A stretch of 6,549 bases of DNA from Anaerolineae bacterium (GCA_030598885.1 JAUVOZ010000116.1:1-6549), one strand, 5' to 3'; counted from the stretch's first letter, positions 1 to 6,038 are shown. The notes: generated by a model not told the origin, from the sequence alone. Program-made: numbers and translations.

Positions 1-115
1 CCAGTGATCGTGTTTTTTTTTATTATTCTGGCCCCAACAAAAAAACCCCCCGTCGGGTTGTGGGGTGGGTTTTTGGGGGGGGGGGGGGGCCCCCCCCCCA
101 CCCCCACATATGACA
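1..115. other. Homopolymer-rich low-complexity end, probable assembly or sequencing artefact
   Basis: This stretch is dominated by single-base runs: nine T near position 13, seven A then six C near 41-53, a run of 15 G at 75-89 immediately followed by 10 C at 90-99, then one A and five more C. Normal base composition resumes abruptly at about 106. Such G-run to C-run junctions are common where low-quality reads were joined at a contig edge, so the exact bases should not be trusted. The part at 41-75 (A-tract, C-rich arm, G-rich arm, T-tract) could be the corrupted remains of a bidirectional intrinsic terminator, but the arms pair imperfectly. No gene is visible here. Confidence 0.6.
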
Positions 116-156
116 GTCCTCATCTCGCAGTTGACCTTTTTTTAGTTGGCTAATTA

Positions 157-166
157 GACAATTGTC
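157..166. promoter_or_regulatory. 10-bp perfect palindrome upstream of the DinB-like gene
   Basis: GACAATTGTC reads the same on both strands and lies 53 bp before the start codon at 220. A TTGACC hexamer at 131-136 could be a -35 element, but no good -10 sits at normal spacing after it. The palindrome could therefore be a repressor operator within the leader, or chance. A 10-bp palindrome is short, and no second copy was seen in the window. Confidence 0.2.
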
Positions 167-219
167 ATTTCATCTGTAGCGCCCCAGGCGTCTTCCCTGA
201 GGTAGGTCGAGGAGAGCAT

Positions 220-681
220 ATGCACTCAATTTATGCCGATTACTTAGATCGACTCGACGAACTCCATAAGGAAATTATCCGTGCAATTGATGGGCTACCA
301 CAGGAAGCTTTGGATTGGGTACCAGGGTTCAACATGAATTCGCTCTGTGTTCTTATTGTCCATCTGACTGGAGCGGAACGCTATTGGCTTGGGAACGTTG
401 TTGGAAAAGATCTATCCGACCGTGATCGTGATAGTGAATTTCTTGCCCGGGAGTTGGATGAGATCACACTGAAAGAACGGCTTTCAGACTCAATGGCCTA
501 TGCTCGTGACCTATTGGCGACCTTGACCCTGGAAGATTTGGACTCGAATCGTACCTCACCCCGGGATGGGCGAACATTCACCGTCGCCTGGTCCATTTTT
601 CACGCGTTGGAACATACTGCGATTCACGTCGGACACAGTCAGATGGTACGTCAATTATGGGAGCAGAGGGGGAACAATTAG
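220..681 (+). CDS. DinB-family metal-binding four-helix protein
   Basis: This 153-residue protein has the length and pattern of the DinB/YfiT-like superfamily: four-helix-bundle proteins that bind a divalent metal through three histidines. The superfamily includes thiol transferases for bacillithiol or mycothiol and many members of unknown function. The probable ligands are visible: H48 in VHLTGAERYW on the second helix, and H132 and H136 in the late EHTAIHVGH segment, matching the family's HxxxHxGQ-like signature. H128 and H139 are additional nearby histidines. The ATG at 220 is preceded by a strong SD, GAGGAG at 209-214, with 5 nt spacing, so the start is secure. The family assignment is confident. 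The substrate cannot be told from sequence, and DinB here does not mean the DNA polymerase IV of the same name. The next gene starts 26 bp downstream on the same strand, so co-transcription is possible. Confidence 0.85.
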   Translation: MHSIYADYLDRLDELHKEIIRAIDGLPQEALDWVPGFNMNSLCVLIVHLTGAERYWLGNVVGKDLSDRDRDSEFLARELDEITLKERLSDSMAYARDLLATLTLEDLDSNRTSPRDGRTFTVAWSIFHALEHTAIHVGHSQMVRQLWEQRGNN

Positions 682-684
682 CCA

Positions 685-690
685 TATAAT
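685..690 (+). promoter_or_regulatory. Possible -10 box before the glycosylase gene
   Basis: An exact TATAAT occurs in the 26-bp gap after the DinB-like gene and 17 nt before the ATG at 708. There is no recognisable -35 hexamer 16-18 bp upstream, and there is no SD before 708. If the box is used, transcription would begin about 10 nt before the ATG and give a very short leader. It could equally be chance AT-rich spacer sequence. Confidence 0.2.
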
Positions 691-707
691 ATCTTGACCC
701 TTAACCT

Positions 708-1967
708 ATGACCACTATTGAACTGCCACCACCTACCATAACCTTGAGCAAAGCCGACGCCCGTCGCTTCTTGTTGGCCCACCAGCGTCTGTGGCCGCCA
801 CAGCGGTTGAGGGGTAAAGATGGGATCATGGAGTTTGTCCGTCATGTAGGTTGCATCCAGTTTGACCCGATTAATGTCGTCGGTCGTAATCCCGACCTGG
901 TGCTGCAATCGCGTGTGGTGAAGTATCGTCCCTGCTTGCTGGAAGAACTCCTGTACACCGATCGTCAGTTGTTGGACGGCTGGGATAAGGTGTCGTCGAT
1001 TCACCAGGCTGCGGACTGGCCGTATTTCAAACGCCACCGAGCTTACATGCGTGAGAGACATGGTGATCCCTCCAAGGTCCATGTGAAAATCGCGCCAGCC
1101 ATTATAGATGCCATTCGCCAGCGCGGGCCGCTTTCTTCGATCGACCTGAAACGCGGGGATAGAGTTGATTGGTCATGGGGACAACTGTCCCAGCCTGCCC
1201 GAGCCTCGCTTGAGATCCTATATGCTATGGGGGATCTATTGGTACACCATAGGGTCGGCTCCCGGCGGTTTTTTGATTTGACCGAACGACTGCTCCCGGA
1301 GGATATGATCTCTGCACCTGATCCTAACCAAACGGTTGAAGAGTATCAAAACTGGCATGTGATGCGTCGGGTGGGAGGGCTGGGACTTGCCAACCCTAGC
1401 GCCGCGCAGTATTGGGGAGCGATCCTTGGTGTAAAGAATCAAGTAAGGCGCACCGTTTTAGTCCGCCTGGTAGAGCGGGGTGAATTGACGGCCGTGGCGG
1501 TTGAAGAAGTGCCCAAACGAACCTTCTTTATCCGAACCGCTGACCTGCCTACATTAGAGGTAGTGAGGACCAGGAGATCACCCAAGGCGCGTGCAGCCTT
1601 CATCGCCGCGTTGGACAACTTTGTCTGGGACCGCAACATGCTGCGTTGGATTTTTAATTTTGATTACGCATGGGAAGTCTATAAGCCGGTAGCCAAGCGC
1701 AAGTATGGATATTACGTGCTTCCGGTGATTTACGGCGACCGTTTCGTGGCCAGGGTCGATCCTGCTTACGACAGGAAGCGGCGTATATTGACCCTCAATA
1801 ACTGGTGGTGGGAAGAGGGTGTTCAACTTAATGATGCCATATTAGAGGCGCTGGTCGCTTGCCTTCAGGGTTTCATGCGATATTTAAACGCTGAACGGGT
1901 TCGCCTGGGGAGAAAGATCACTGGTTCCGAAAGCATGGGATGGGTGAGAAGTTTGAATATCGATTAA
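708..1967 (+). CDS. YcaQ/AlkX-like winged-helix DNA glycosylase (HTH_42 family)
   Basis: This 419-residue protein matches the YcaQ/AlkZ family (formerly DUF1006, HTH_42) in length and motifs. Known members are monofunctional DNA glycosylases that remove bulky N7-alkyl purines and unhook interstrand crosslinks. The catalytic motif is visible as Q51-F52-D53 within GCIQFDPINVV, which is the QxD form typical of E. coli YcaQ rather than the QxQ form of AlkZ self-resistance enzymes. Other family hallmarks are RRFFDLTERLLP (186-197), the DNFVWDRNMLRWIFNFDYAW stretch (303-322), KRKYGYYVLPV (330-340) and GDRFVARVDPAYDRK (343-357). Winged-helix segments lie around 160-180 and 235-265. The start at 708 is the first ATG after the upstream stop, but it lacks a clear SD. 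The N-terminal PPPTITLSKADARRFLL reads as a normal family N terminus. The enzyme should act on DNA in the cytoplasm. The family call is strong; the damage spectrum is inferred. Confidence 0.88.
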   Translation: MTTIELPPPTITLSKADARRFLLAHQRLWPPQRLRGKDGIMEFVRHVGCIQFDPINVVGRNPDLVLQSRVVKYRPCLLEELLYTDRQLLDGWDKVSSIHQAADWPYFKRHRAYMRERHGDPSKVHVKIAPAIIDAIRQRGPLSSIDLKRGDRVDWSWGQLSQPARASLEILYAMGDLLVHHRVGSRRFFDLTERLLPEDMISAPDPNQTVEEYQNWHVMRRVGGLGLANPSAAQYWGAILGVKNQVRRTVLVRLVERGELTAVAVEEVPKRTFFIRTADLPTLEVVRTRRSPKARAAFIAALDNFVWDRNMLRWIFNFDYAWEVYKPVAKRKYGYYVLPVIYGDRFVARVDPAYDRKRRILTLNNWWWEEGVQLNDAILEALVACLQGFMRYLNAERVRLGRKITGSESMGWVRSLNID

Positions 1968-2017
1968 AATTTTCCTATATTAAATACAAGACAATACAAA
2001 ACTGGAGAATGGAACCT

Positions 2018-2722
2018 ATGTTTTTAGAATCCGCTCAATATTACGATGTCATTTATTCCTTCAAAGACTATCAAGCAGAAGTCCAACAGCTGGTTGCCAT
2101 CATCAACGAGCACCACCTTTCTGAAGTTAAGAGCTTATTAGATGTTGCATGTGGTACAGGTAAGCATATTCAGTATCTAAAGGATCATTATGAGGTTGAA
2201 GGGTTGGATCTTTCCCAAGAGTTGCTCGATTTCGCCCGTCAGTGTAATCCTGGAATCTCCTACTATCATGCAGACATGGTGGAGTTTGATCTTGGGCGTG
2301 CGTTTGAGGTTGTGACCTGCCTTTTCAGTTCAATTGGTTATGTCAAGACCCATGAAAATCTCAGTCGGGCGTTAACCTGTATGGCCCGTCACCTTTTGCC
2401 TGGAGGCCTTCTCATCATCGAGCCTTGGTTTACACCCGATACATGGAATCCTGGTACGGTCCATGCGCATTTCATTGATGAGCCAGATTTAAAAATCGCA
2501 CGGGTCAACACAAGTTTTACTGAAGGAAGATTGTCTTGTTTTGATTTCCACTATCTGATTGGGACTCCAGAAGGGACGAAGCACTTTGTTGAACGTCACG
2601 AGCTTGGGTTATTTACGACAGAAGAGACGAGCGCTGTTTTGGTTGATCTTGGGCTTAAGGTTACCTTTGACGCGGAGGGGTTGACCGGTCGAGGGTTGCT
2701 CATTGGACGAAAACCAGTGTAG
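2018..2722 (+). CDS. Class I SAM-dependent methyltransferase, DesVI/TylM1-like
   Basis: This is a 234-residue Rossmann-fold methyltransferase. The SAM-binding motif I is LLDVACGTGKH (40-50). An acidic residue ends strand 2 at GLDLS (62-66), YHADMVEF (83-90) is the motif II/III region, and LLPGGLLIIEPW (126-137) is the post-motif strand. The sequence strongly resembles, from memory, the N,N-dimethyltransferases that act on dTDP-amino-deoxysugars (DesVI, TylM1): FSSIGYVKT (103-111), EPWFTPDTW (135-143), a late HFxxxHxxxLF pattern (189-199) and GLTGRGLLIG (221-230) are shared landmarks. The substrate is still unproven, since no amino-deoxysugar pathway genes lie nearby. The reading frame stays open upstream to an ATG at 1940 inside the previous gene. 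The start at 2018 is preferred because GGAG at 2004-2007 lies 10 nt before it and family homology begins at MFLESAQYYD. An ATG at 2009 in the same frame is too close to that SD. Confidence 0.85.
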   Translation: MFLESAQYYDVIYSFKDYQAEVQQLVAIINEHHLSEVKSLLDVACGTGKHIQYLKDHYEVEGLDLSQELLDFARQCNPGISYYHADMVEFDLGRAFEVVTCLFSSIGYVKTHENLSRALTCMARHLLPGGLLIIEPWFTPDTWNPGTVHAHFIDEPDLKIARVNTSFTEGRLSCFDFHYLIGTPEGTKHFVERHELGLFTTEETSAVLVDLGLKVTFDAEGLTGRGLLIGRKPV

Positions 2723-2779
2723 GTTGTTGGTGGTGCAGCGGTAATAATGTAAGTTAAAGATAATCAGTGAGACCAAGTG

Positions 2780-3805
2780 ATGGATGGAGGGATTACCATT
2801 CGAGCACCAATGTTAACCTTTTTCTGCGAACTCGAAGCGGATGCATTGCAGGCTTTGTTCGCCGATTCGTCTGTCATTAAGGACCTGGTTGCGCTTGAAG
2901 CCAGTGTCAGCCTGGGCATCCTGGACCTCACGTCTGAGCGTGCGGGAGTAGTACATAGTTTGAACGAAGCCGGAATTCCAGTCATAGCCTGGCAGCTTTT
3001 ACCCATGGAGCAGGGATACTGGTTCAACGTAAGCAATGCAGCACAAGCCTCAGCTCGTTATGGAGCTTTTAAAGGTTGGTCGGCGGAGTATGGGTTGCAA
3101 TGGGACGGTATCGGGGTGGACATTGAATTGGACATTCGGGACCTGCGGCAGATCATGGATGATAAGCTGCGTCTACTTCGCTCTCTGCTACGTCGGTTGT
3201 TCAATACGGAGAGGGTGCGCACTGCACAGGCAGCGTACAATGCCTTGCTGACCGAGATGCGGGTGGATGGTTACCGCGTCGACAGCTATCATCTTCCGCT
3301 GATCATTGACGAACGGAAAGCTGGTTCTACATTGCTCCAGCGGGTTGCAGGTCTGGTAGAGCTACGAGCAGATCGGGAAGTCCTGATGTTGTATACCAGC
3401 ATTCTTCGCCCGCGAGGTCCCGGCGTCCTTTGGAGCTATGGCCGAGACGCGCATTCGATAGGGGTGGGCATCACCGGCGGCGGCGTGCAGGTGGCAGGTA
3501 TCGGGGATGTGCCTCCATTAAATTGGGATGAGTTCTCTCGTGATTTACGTTTAGCCTACTGCCTTACCAACGACATACACGTCTTCAGCCTGGAAGGATG
3601 CGTACAACAGGGCTTTCTGAAACAACTTAACGGGTTTGATTGGGATCAACCAGTTACTCCACCATGTGGAAGTGCTAGGCAAATCGAGATATTCCGTATG
3701 GGGTTGCGGGCGATCCTATGGGCCAGTGCTCATCCGTTGGTAGTGTTGGCTGGATTAGTTGGCCTTGTGTGGCTTCTATCCCGTCTGTGTCCGGGTGAAA
3801 GGTAA
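2780..3805 (+). CDS. Uncharacterised probable TIM-barrel protein with C-terminal membrane anchor
   Basis: I do not recognise a named family for this 341-residue protein. Its pattern of alternating beta strands and helices suggests a glycosidase-like TIM barrel: VSLGILDL (43-50), GIPVIAWQLLP (65-75), WDGIGVDIELD (108-118), YRVDSYHLPLIID (165-177), REVLMLYTSIL (199-209), IGVGITGGG (227-235) and DIHVFSLEG (265-273). Acidic residues sit at strand ends (D114, E116, D118, D168, E272), where barrel hydrolases keep catalytic groups. A single hydrophobic helix at about 312-335, followed by a six-residue tail, suggests tail anchoring in the membrane. There is no N-terminal signal peptide, so the barrel probably faces the cytoplasm. 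Helix 129-148 is very basic (RLLRSLLRRLF). An adjoining GTG at 2777 is the alternative start, and only a weak SD (GTGAG, 2767-2771) precedes them. The neighbour downstream is another TIM-barrel enzyme, a phosphodiesterase. The gene itself is very likely real; the fold is inferred, and the function is unknown. Confidence 0.75.
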   Translation: MDGGITIRAPMLTFFCELEADALQALFADSSVIKDLVALEASVSLGILDLTSERAGVVHSLNEAGIPVIAWQLLPMEQGYWFNVSNAAQASARYGAFKGWSAEYGLQWDGIGVDIELDIRDLRQIMDDKLRLLRSLLRRLFNTERVRTAQAAYNALLTEMRVDGYRVDSYHLPLIIDERKAGSTLLQRVAGLVELRADREVLMLYTSILRPRGPGVLWSYGRDAHSIGVGITGGGVQVAGIGDVPPLNWDEFSRDLRLAYCLTNDIHVFSLEGCVQQGFLKQLNGFDWDQPVTPPCGSARQIEIFRMGLRAILWASAHPLVVLAGLVGLVWLLSRLCPGER

Positions 3806-3894
3806 TCCTCTGGTGCTCTCATTTTCGTAGGTCAGCTCTAAGGATCCCCGCACTATGATGCTTAAGCTCATTTTAGAATCCGAGCAGCTTTGCG

Positions 3895-3900
3895 AGGAGG
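3895..3900 (+). promoter_or_regulatory. Ribosome binding site fixing the phosphodiesterase start
   Basis: AGGAGG, a full match to the anti-SD core, lies 10 nt before the ATG at 3911. The reading frame is open back to a TTG at 3890, but that codon precedes the SD and would put the SD inside the gene. The ATG at 3911 is therefore the start. Confidence 0.7.
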
Positions 3901-3910
3901 TTTTGAGTCG

Positions 3911-4663
3911 ATGAATCGAACTGATCGCCTCACCTTTGCGGGAAAAACAAAACCCTATGTCATGGCGCATCGCGGCAATAGGGTGGCTTGCCCGGAGAAT
4001 ACTTTAGCGGCTTTCCGCCGAGCGATCGACGATGGCGCAGACATCCTCGAGACCGACCTGCACCAATCGGCTGATGGTGTGTTCGTCTGCATCCACGATG
4101 CGACCGTAGATCGGACGACGAACGGCAATGGTGCGGTGGCGGAGATGACTTTGGCCGAATTAAAAACCCTAAGCGCAGACTATGGTCGTTCGGATTTCGA
4201 AGGTGAGCAGATTCCCTCGCTCGACGAGCTTGCTGAACTTCTGCCTTCTGATGTGGCATTAGCGCTCGAATTGAAATCCGATTGCTTTTTGAGTGCTGGC
4301 GTTTGTCGTCAGTTAATTGCCGAATTGGATCAGGCTGGTGTGCGCGACCGCACGGTGGTGTTGTCCTTTAGCCTGGACCGCATTCGGGCGGTGCAGGCTG
4401 TCGCTTCGGATATCCCGATCGGCTGGATCACACTCACCAGACCGTGGCCGGTCACCGGCGTTCAGTTTTTGGGACCACTCTGGCCGCTGATCCTGCTCAA
4501 CCCCTTATATGTTCAATGGGCACATTGGTGTGGTCAGATGGTTGGTCCGCTCGATCCGACGCCCGACTCAAGGTTGTGGCTCTATCGTTGGTTGGGATGT
4601 GATGTAGTGTTGAGCGACGATCCTGGAGCGACAGTTATGGCATTGGGGCGGCATGGATCGTAA
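3911..4663 (+). CDS. Glycerophosphodiester phosphodiesterase family protein
   Basis: This 250-residue TIM-barrel enzyme belongs to the GDPD family, which hydrolyses glycerophosphodiesters (deacylated phospholipid head groups) to glycerol 3-phosphate and an alcohol using a divalent metal. The family signatures are clear: AHRGNRVACPENTLAAF (19-35) with H20, R21 and E29; ILETDLHQSADG (45-56) with metal ligands E47 and D49; IHDATVDRTTNGNG (61-74) with the second catalytic histidine H62; ALELK (118-122) with E120 and K122; and GCDVVLSDDP (229-238) near the end. The length is normal for cytoplasmic bacterial members and there is no signal peptide. The stretch after the sixth strand (about 184-206) is unusually hydrophobic and Trp-rich, and the usual late WTVN-type strand is replaced by VGPLD (211-215). 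The start is set by the AGGAGG at 3895-3900. The gene lies 105 bp after the membrane-anchored barrel protein on the same strand. Confidence 0.92.
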   Translation: MNRTDRLTFAGKTKPYVMAHRGNRVACPENTLAAFRRAIDDGADILETDLHQSADGVFVCIHDATVDRTTNGNGAVAEMTLAELKTLSADYGRSDFEGEQIPSLDELAELLPSDVALALELKSDCFLSAGVCRQLIAELDQAGVRDRTVVLSFSLDRIRAVQAVASDIPIGWITLTRPWPVTGVQFLGPLWPLILLNPLYVQWAHWCGQMVGPLDPTPDSRLWLYRWLGCDVVLSDDPGATVMALGRHGS

Positions 4664-4796
4664 ATGTGCCACGTGCAGTGCACTTGTTTGAACGAACCGT
4701 CTACTTCAGTGCTTCTATCGATTCTGTACATTCTTGGTTTTCACCTTTGAGCAAAATCAATCCGCATGAAACTCTAGGAAAGAAAGGAGAACGACG

Positions 4797-5381
4797 ATGG
4801 CATTTACGTTACAGATAGGTGAAAAAGCTCCGGATTTCGAGTTGCCTGCAACGGATGGTAAGAACTACCGCCTATCCGATTTTGATGATGCACCGGTTCT
4901 GGTAATCTTCTTTACCTGCAACCATTGTCCCTATGTCATTGGATCAGATGAGGTGACCCGCCAGACAGCCGAGCAGTTTATCCACCAAGGGGTCAAATTC
5001 GTGGGTATCAATTCCAACAGTTCGAACACTTACCCGGAAGATAGCTTCGAACATATGGTAGAACGCATACGAACCCACCAGTTTCCTTGGCTGTATCTGC
5101 GCGACAAATCGCAAGAGGTGGCGTTGGACTATGGTGCATTAAGGACGCCGCACTTTTACCTATTCGACAAAGATCGAAAACTCGTCTACACCGGTCGGGG
5201 TGTGGATAATCCCATCGAAACAAGCAAGATGACGGTCAATGATCTAGAAAGAGCATTGCGGGAACACCTAGCTGGCGAGTCCCTGAGCATACCGTATACC
5301 AATCCAATTGGTTGCAACGTCAAGTGGGATGGCAAGGACGCACATTGGATGCCGCCTGAAGCGTGCGATTTGGTGTTGTAG
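4797..5381 (+). CDS. Thioredoxin-fold redoxin of the PRX_like1 type
   Basis: This 194-residue protein has the AhpC/TSA-thioredoxin fold and belongs to the peroxiredoxin-like group often annotated simply as thioredoxin family protein. It opens with the typical IGEKAPDFELPATDGKNYRL (7-26), followed by the active site FFTCNHCPYV (38-47), which carries a CxxC pair at C41 and C44. The cis-proline loop is RTPHFYLFD (116-124). The C-terminal IGCNVKW (171-177) is a conserved feature of this subgroup and supplies a third cysteine, C173; C190 lies near the end. It probably acts in the cytoplasm in thiol-disulfide exchange or peroxide handling, since there is no signal peptide. The partner is unknown. 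The ATG at 4797 has a strong SD (AAGGAG, 4784-4789) 7 nt upstream. The gene stands alone: 133 bp precede it and a gene-poor region follows. Confidence 0.9.
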   Translation: MAFTLQIGEKAPDFELPATDGKNYRLSDFDDAPVLVIFFTCNHCPYVIGSDEVTRQTAEQFIHQGVKFVGINSNSSNTYPEDSFEHMVERIRTHQFPWLYLRDKSQEVALDYGALRTPHFYLFDKDRKLVYTGRGVDNPIETSKMTVNDLERALREHLAGESLSIPYTNPIGCNVKWDGKDAHWMPPEACDLVL

Positions 5382-5464
5382 TTTATCCTGATAGCGACTG
5401 AAGGACCGCAAGAGAGCCAGGCAAGCGAGACTTCTTATCTTCAAAGGAACCGATAGATGTCTAC

Positions 5465-5495
5465 GACCTCCGAGGTCTATCAGACCTCGGAGGTC
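5465..5495. repeat. Perfect 14-bp inverted repeat with 3-nt loop (REP-like or terminator-like hairpin)
   Basis: GACCTCCGAGGTCT at 5465-5478 and its exact reverse complement AGACCTCGGAGGTC at 5482-5495 are separated only by ATC. Each arm is itself almost palindromic (GACCTC, one base, GAGGTC), so the element has nested symmetry. It lies 83 bp after the thioredoxin-fold stop codon. No T-tract follows, which argues against a classical intrinsic terminator, though it could still act as a transcript-end stabiliser or a factor-dependent stop. Short nested palindromes of this kind are often dispersed intergenic repeats. The tetranucleotide CTAC occurs just before the element and again 4-7 bp after it, which is too short to claim as a target-site duplication. 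Confidence 0.8.
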
Positions 5496-5551
5496 TGCCT
5501 ACTTGACCATTTGGTTGTTTCTACCCACACTTTATAGAGGAGATCTAAACA

Positions 5552-5716
5552 CGAATTGAAGAACGAGGTCTGGTTGGTATTGTTGATCGGGAGGAGTTAC
5601 ATACACTCTTGCGGGAGACGGGTTCCAAAGTCATGTTTGAGTTTTGAGATTATCAATTTACCGAGTTCCGCGAGAGTAATCCACTCTTAGTCTTAGAAGC
5701 TGTGAAGCGGGATTGA
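5552..5716 (+). pseudogene. Possible broken gene remnant
   Basis: In one frame this segment reads like protein: IEERGLVGIVDREELHTLLR and about nine more residues to MFEF, then a TGA at 5645-5647. The same frame continues with DYQFTEFRESNPLLVLEAVK to a second TGA at 5714-5716. There is no ATG, GTG or TTG near the front. A purine-rich GAGGAG at 5537-5542 precedes it, but an in-frame TAA at 5546-5548 closes the frame upstream. The codons look ordinary, which is why I list it, but the segment is short and matches no family I recognise. It may be the remnant of a decayed gene, or noise. Reading the first TGA as selenocysteine is considered unlikely. Confidence 0.3.
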
Positions 5717-5850
5717 ATTGAAGTATGATATTTGAGCTTGCTATCAATAGAAAACGGTATCAGAAAAAAACATATGACGGGTAAGGGCTTTGTTTACGTC
5801 CCACATTATCAGCCAGTAGAAGTTTAGCTATTAGTAGTTGAACCCCATCG

Positions 5851-5855
5851 AGGAG
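5851..5855 (+). promoter_or_regulatory. Ribosome binding site fixing the small membrane protein start
   Basis: AGGAG lies 6 nt before the ATG at 5862. An in-frame TTG at 5838 would give eight extra residues (MNPIEEKK) encoded across this SD and has no SD of its own, so the ATG is preferred. Confidence 0.6.
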
Positions 5856-5861
5856 AAAAAA

Positions 5862-6038
5862 ATGAGACTCTCACCACCAAGAAAAATAAATTGGTCGATC
5901 GCAGTGTTGTTTGGGTTGATTGGGATACTTCTCCATCAAGGCATTATCCCCGTGGAGACTTTTCCTGAATTGGACTTCTGGCTGATGACTATCGCATTCC
6001 TCATCCTTGCCATTGCTACTCTCTTAAAGGGCTTGTAG
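5862..6038 (+). CDS. Small two-helix membrane protein, function unknown
   Basis: This 58-residue protein has a basic N terminus (RLSPPRKIN, 2-10). A first hydrophobic helix follows at about 11-31 (WSIAVLFGLIGILLHQGIIP), then a short acidic loop (VETFPELD, 31-38), and a second helix at about 39-55 ending in KGL. The positive N terminus and the lysine at the C-terminal end suggest both ends face the cytoplasm, with the acidic loop outside. The good SD (AGGAG, 5851-5855) and the coherent helix-loop-helix design support a real gene despite its size. I recognise no family. It precedes the reductase-B-like gene by 213 bp, too far to claim an operon. Small proteins like this are often subunits or modulators of larger membrane complexes, but nothing here shows which. 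Confidence 0.65.
   Translation: MRLSPPRKINWSIAVLFGLIGILLHQGIIPVETFPELDFWLMTIAFLILAIATLLKGL

Larger units (their letters stand above)
5382..5861. other. 480-bp gene-poor region
   Basis: No intact, well-supported gene is visible between the thioredoxin-fold gene and the small membrane protein. The region holds a strong hairpin repeat (5465-5495) and a coding-like frame broken by stops (5552-5716). Two tiny open frames of 19 and 17 codons (5725-5784 and 5774-5827) lack ribosome sites. The mixture suggests a decayed gene with an inserted or resident repeat. No tRNA-like or riboswitch-like fold was recognised by eye. Confidence 0.55.

Noticed and set aside
678..1082. Minus-strand open frame opposite the glycosylase gene, and similar antisense frames opposite other genes
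   Set aside because: They mirror strongly coding plus-strand genes, show no family features and have no ribosome sites; they are shadows of the real genes.
1940..2017. Upstream extension of the methyltransferase to an ATG at 1940, overlapping the glycosylase gene by 28 bp
   Set aside because: The extra 26 residues look unlike the family N terminus, and the SD-like GGAG at 2004-2007 suits the ATG at 2018.
2786..2800. Internal GGAGGG that could drive a start at ATT 2798 in the barrel protein
   Set aside because: ATT starts are very rare, and the ATG at 2780 or the adjacent GTG at 2777 is the simpler choice.
4670..4690. Short symmetry around GTGC-AGT-GCAC after the phosphodiesterase stop, considered as a terminator
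   Set aside because: The stem is only about four base pairs plus a small palindrome, with no following T-tract.
5465..5495. CRISPR repeat unit
   Set aside because: Only one copy is present with no spacer-repeat periodicity; it is a stand-alone hairpin.
5725..5827. Two tiny open frames of 19 and 17 codons (5725-5784 and 5774-5827)
   Set aside because: Both are very short, partly overlap each other, and lack ribosome binding sites; probably chance.
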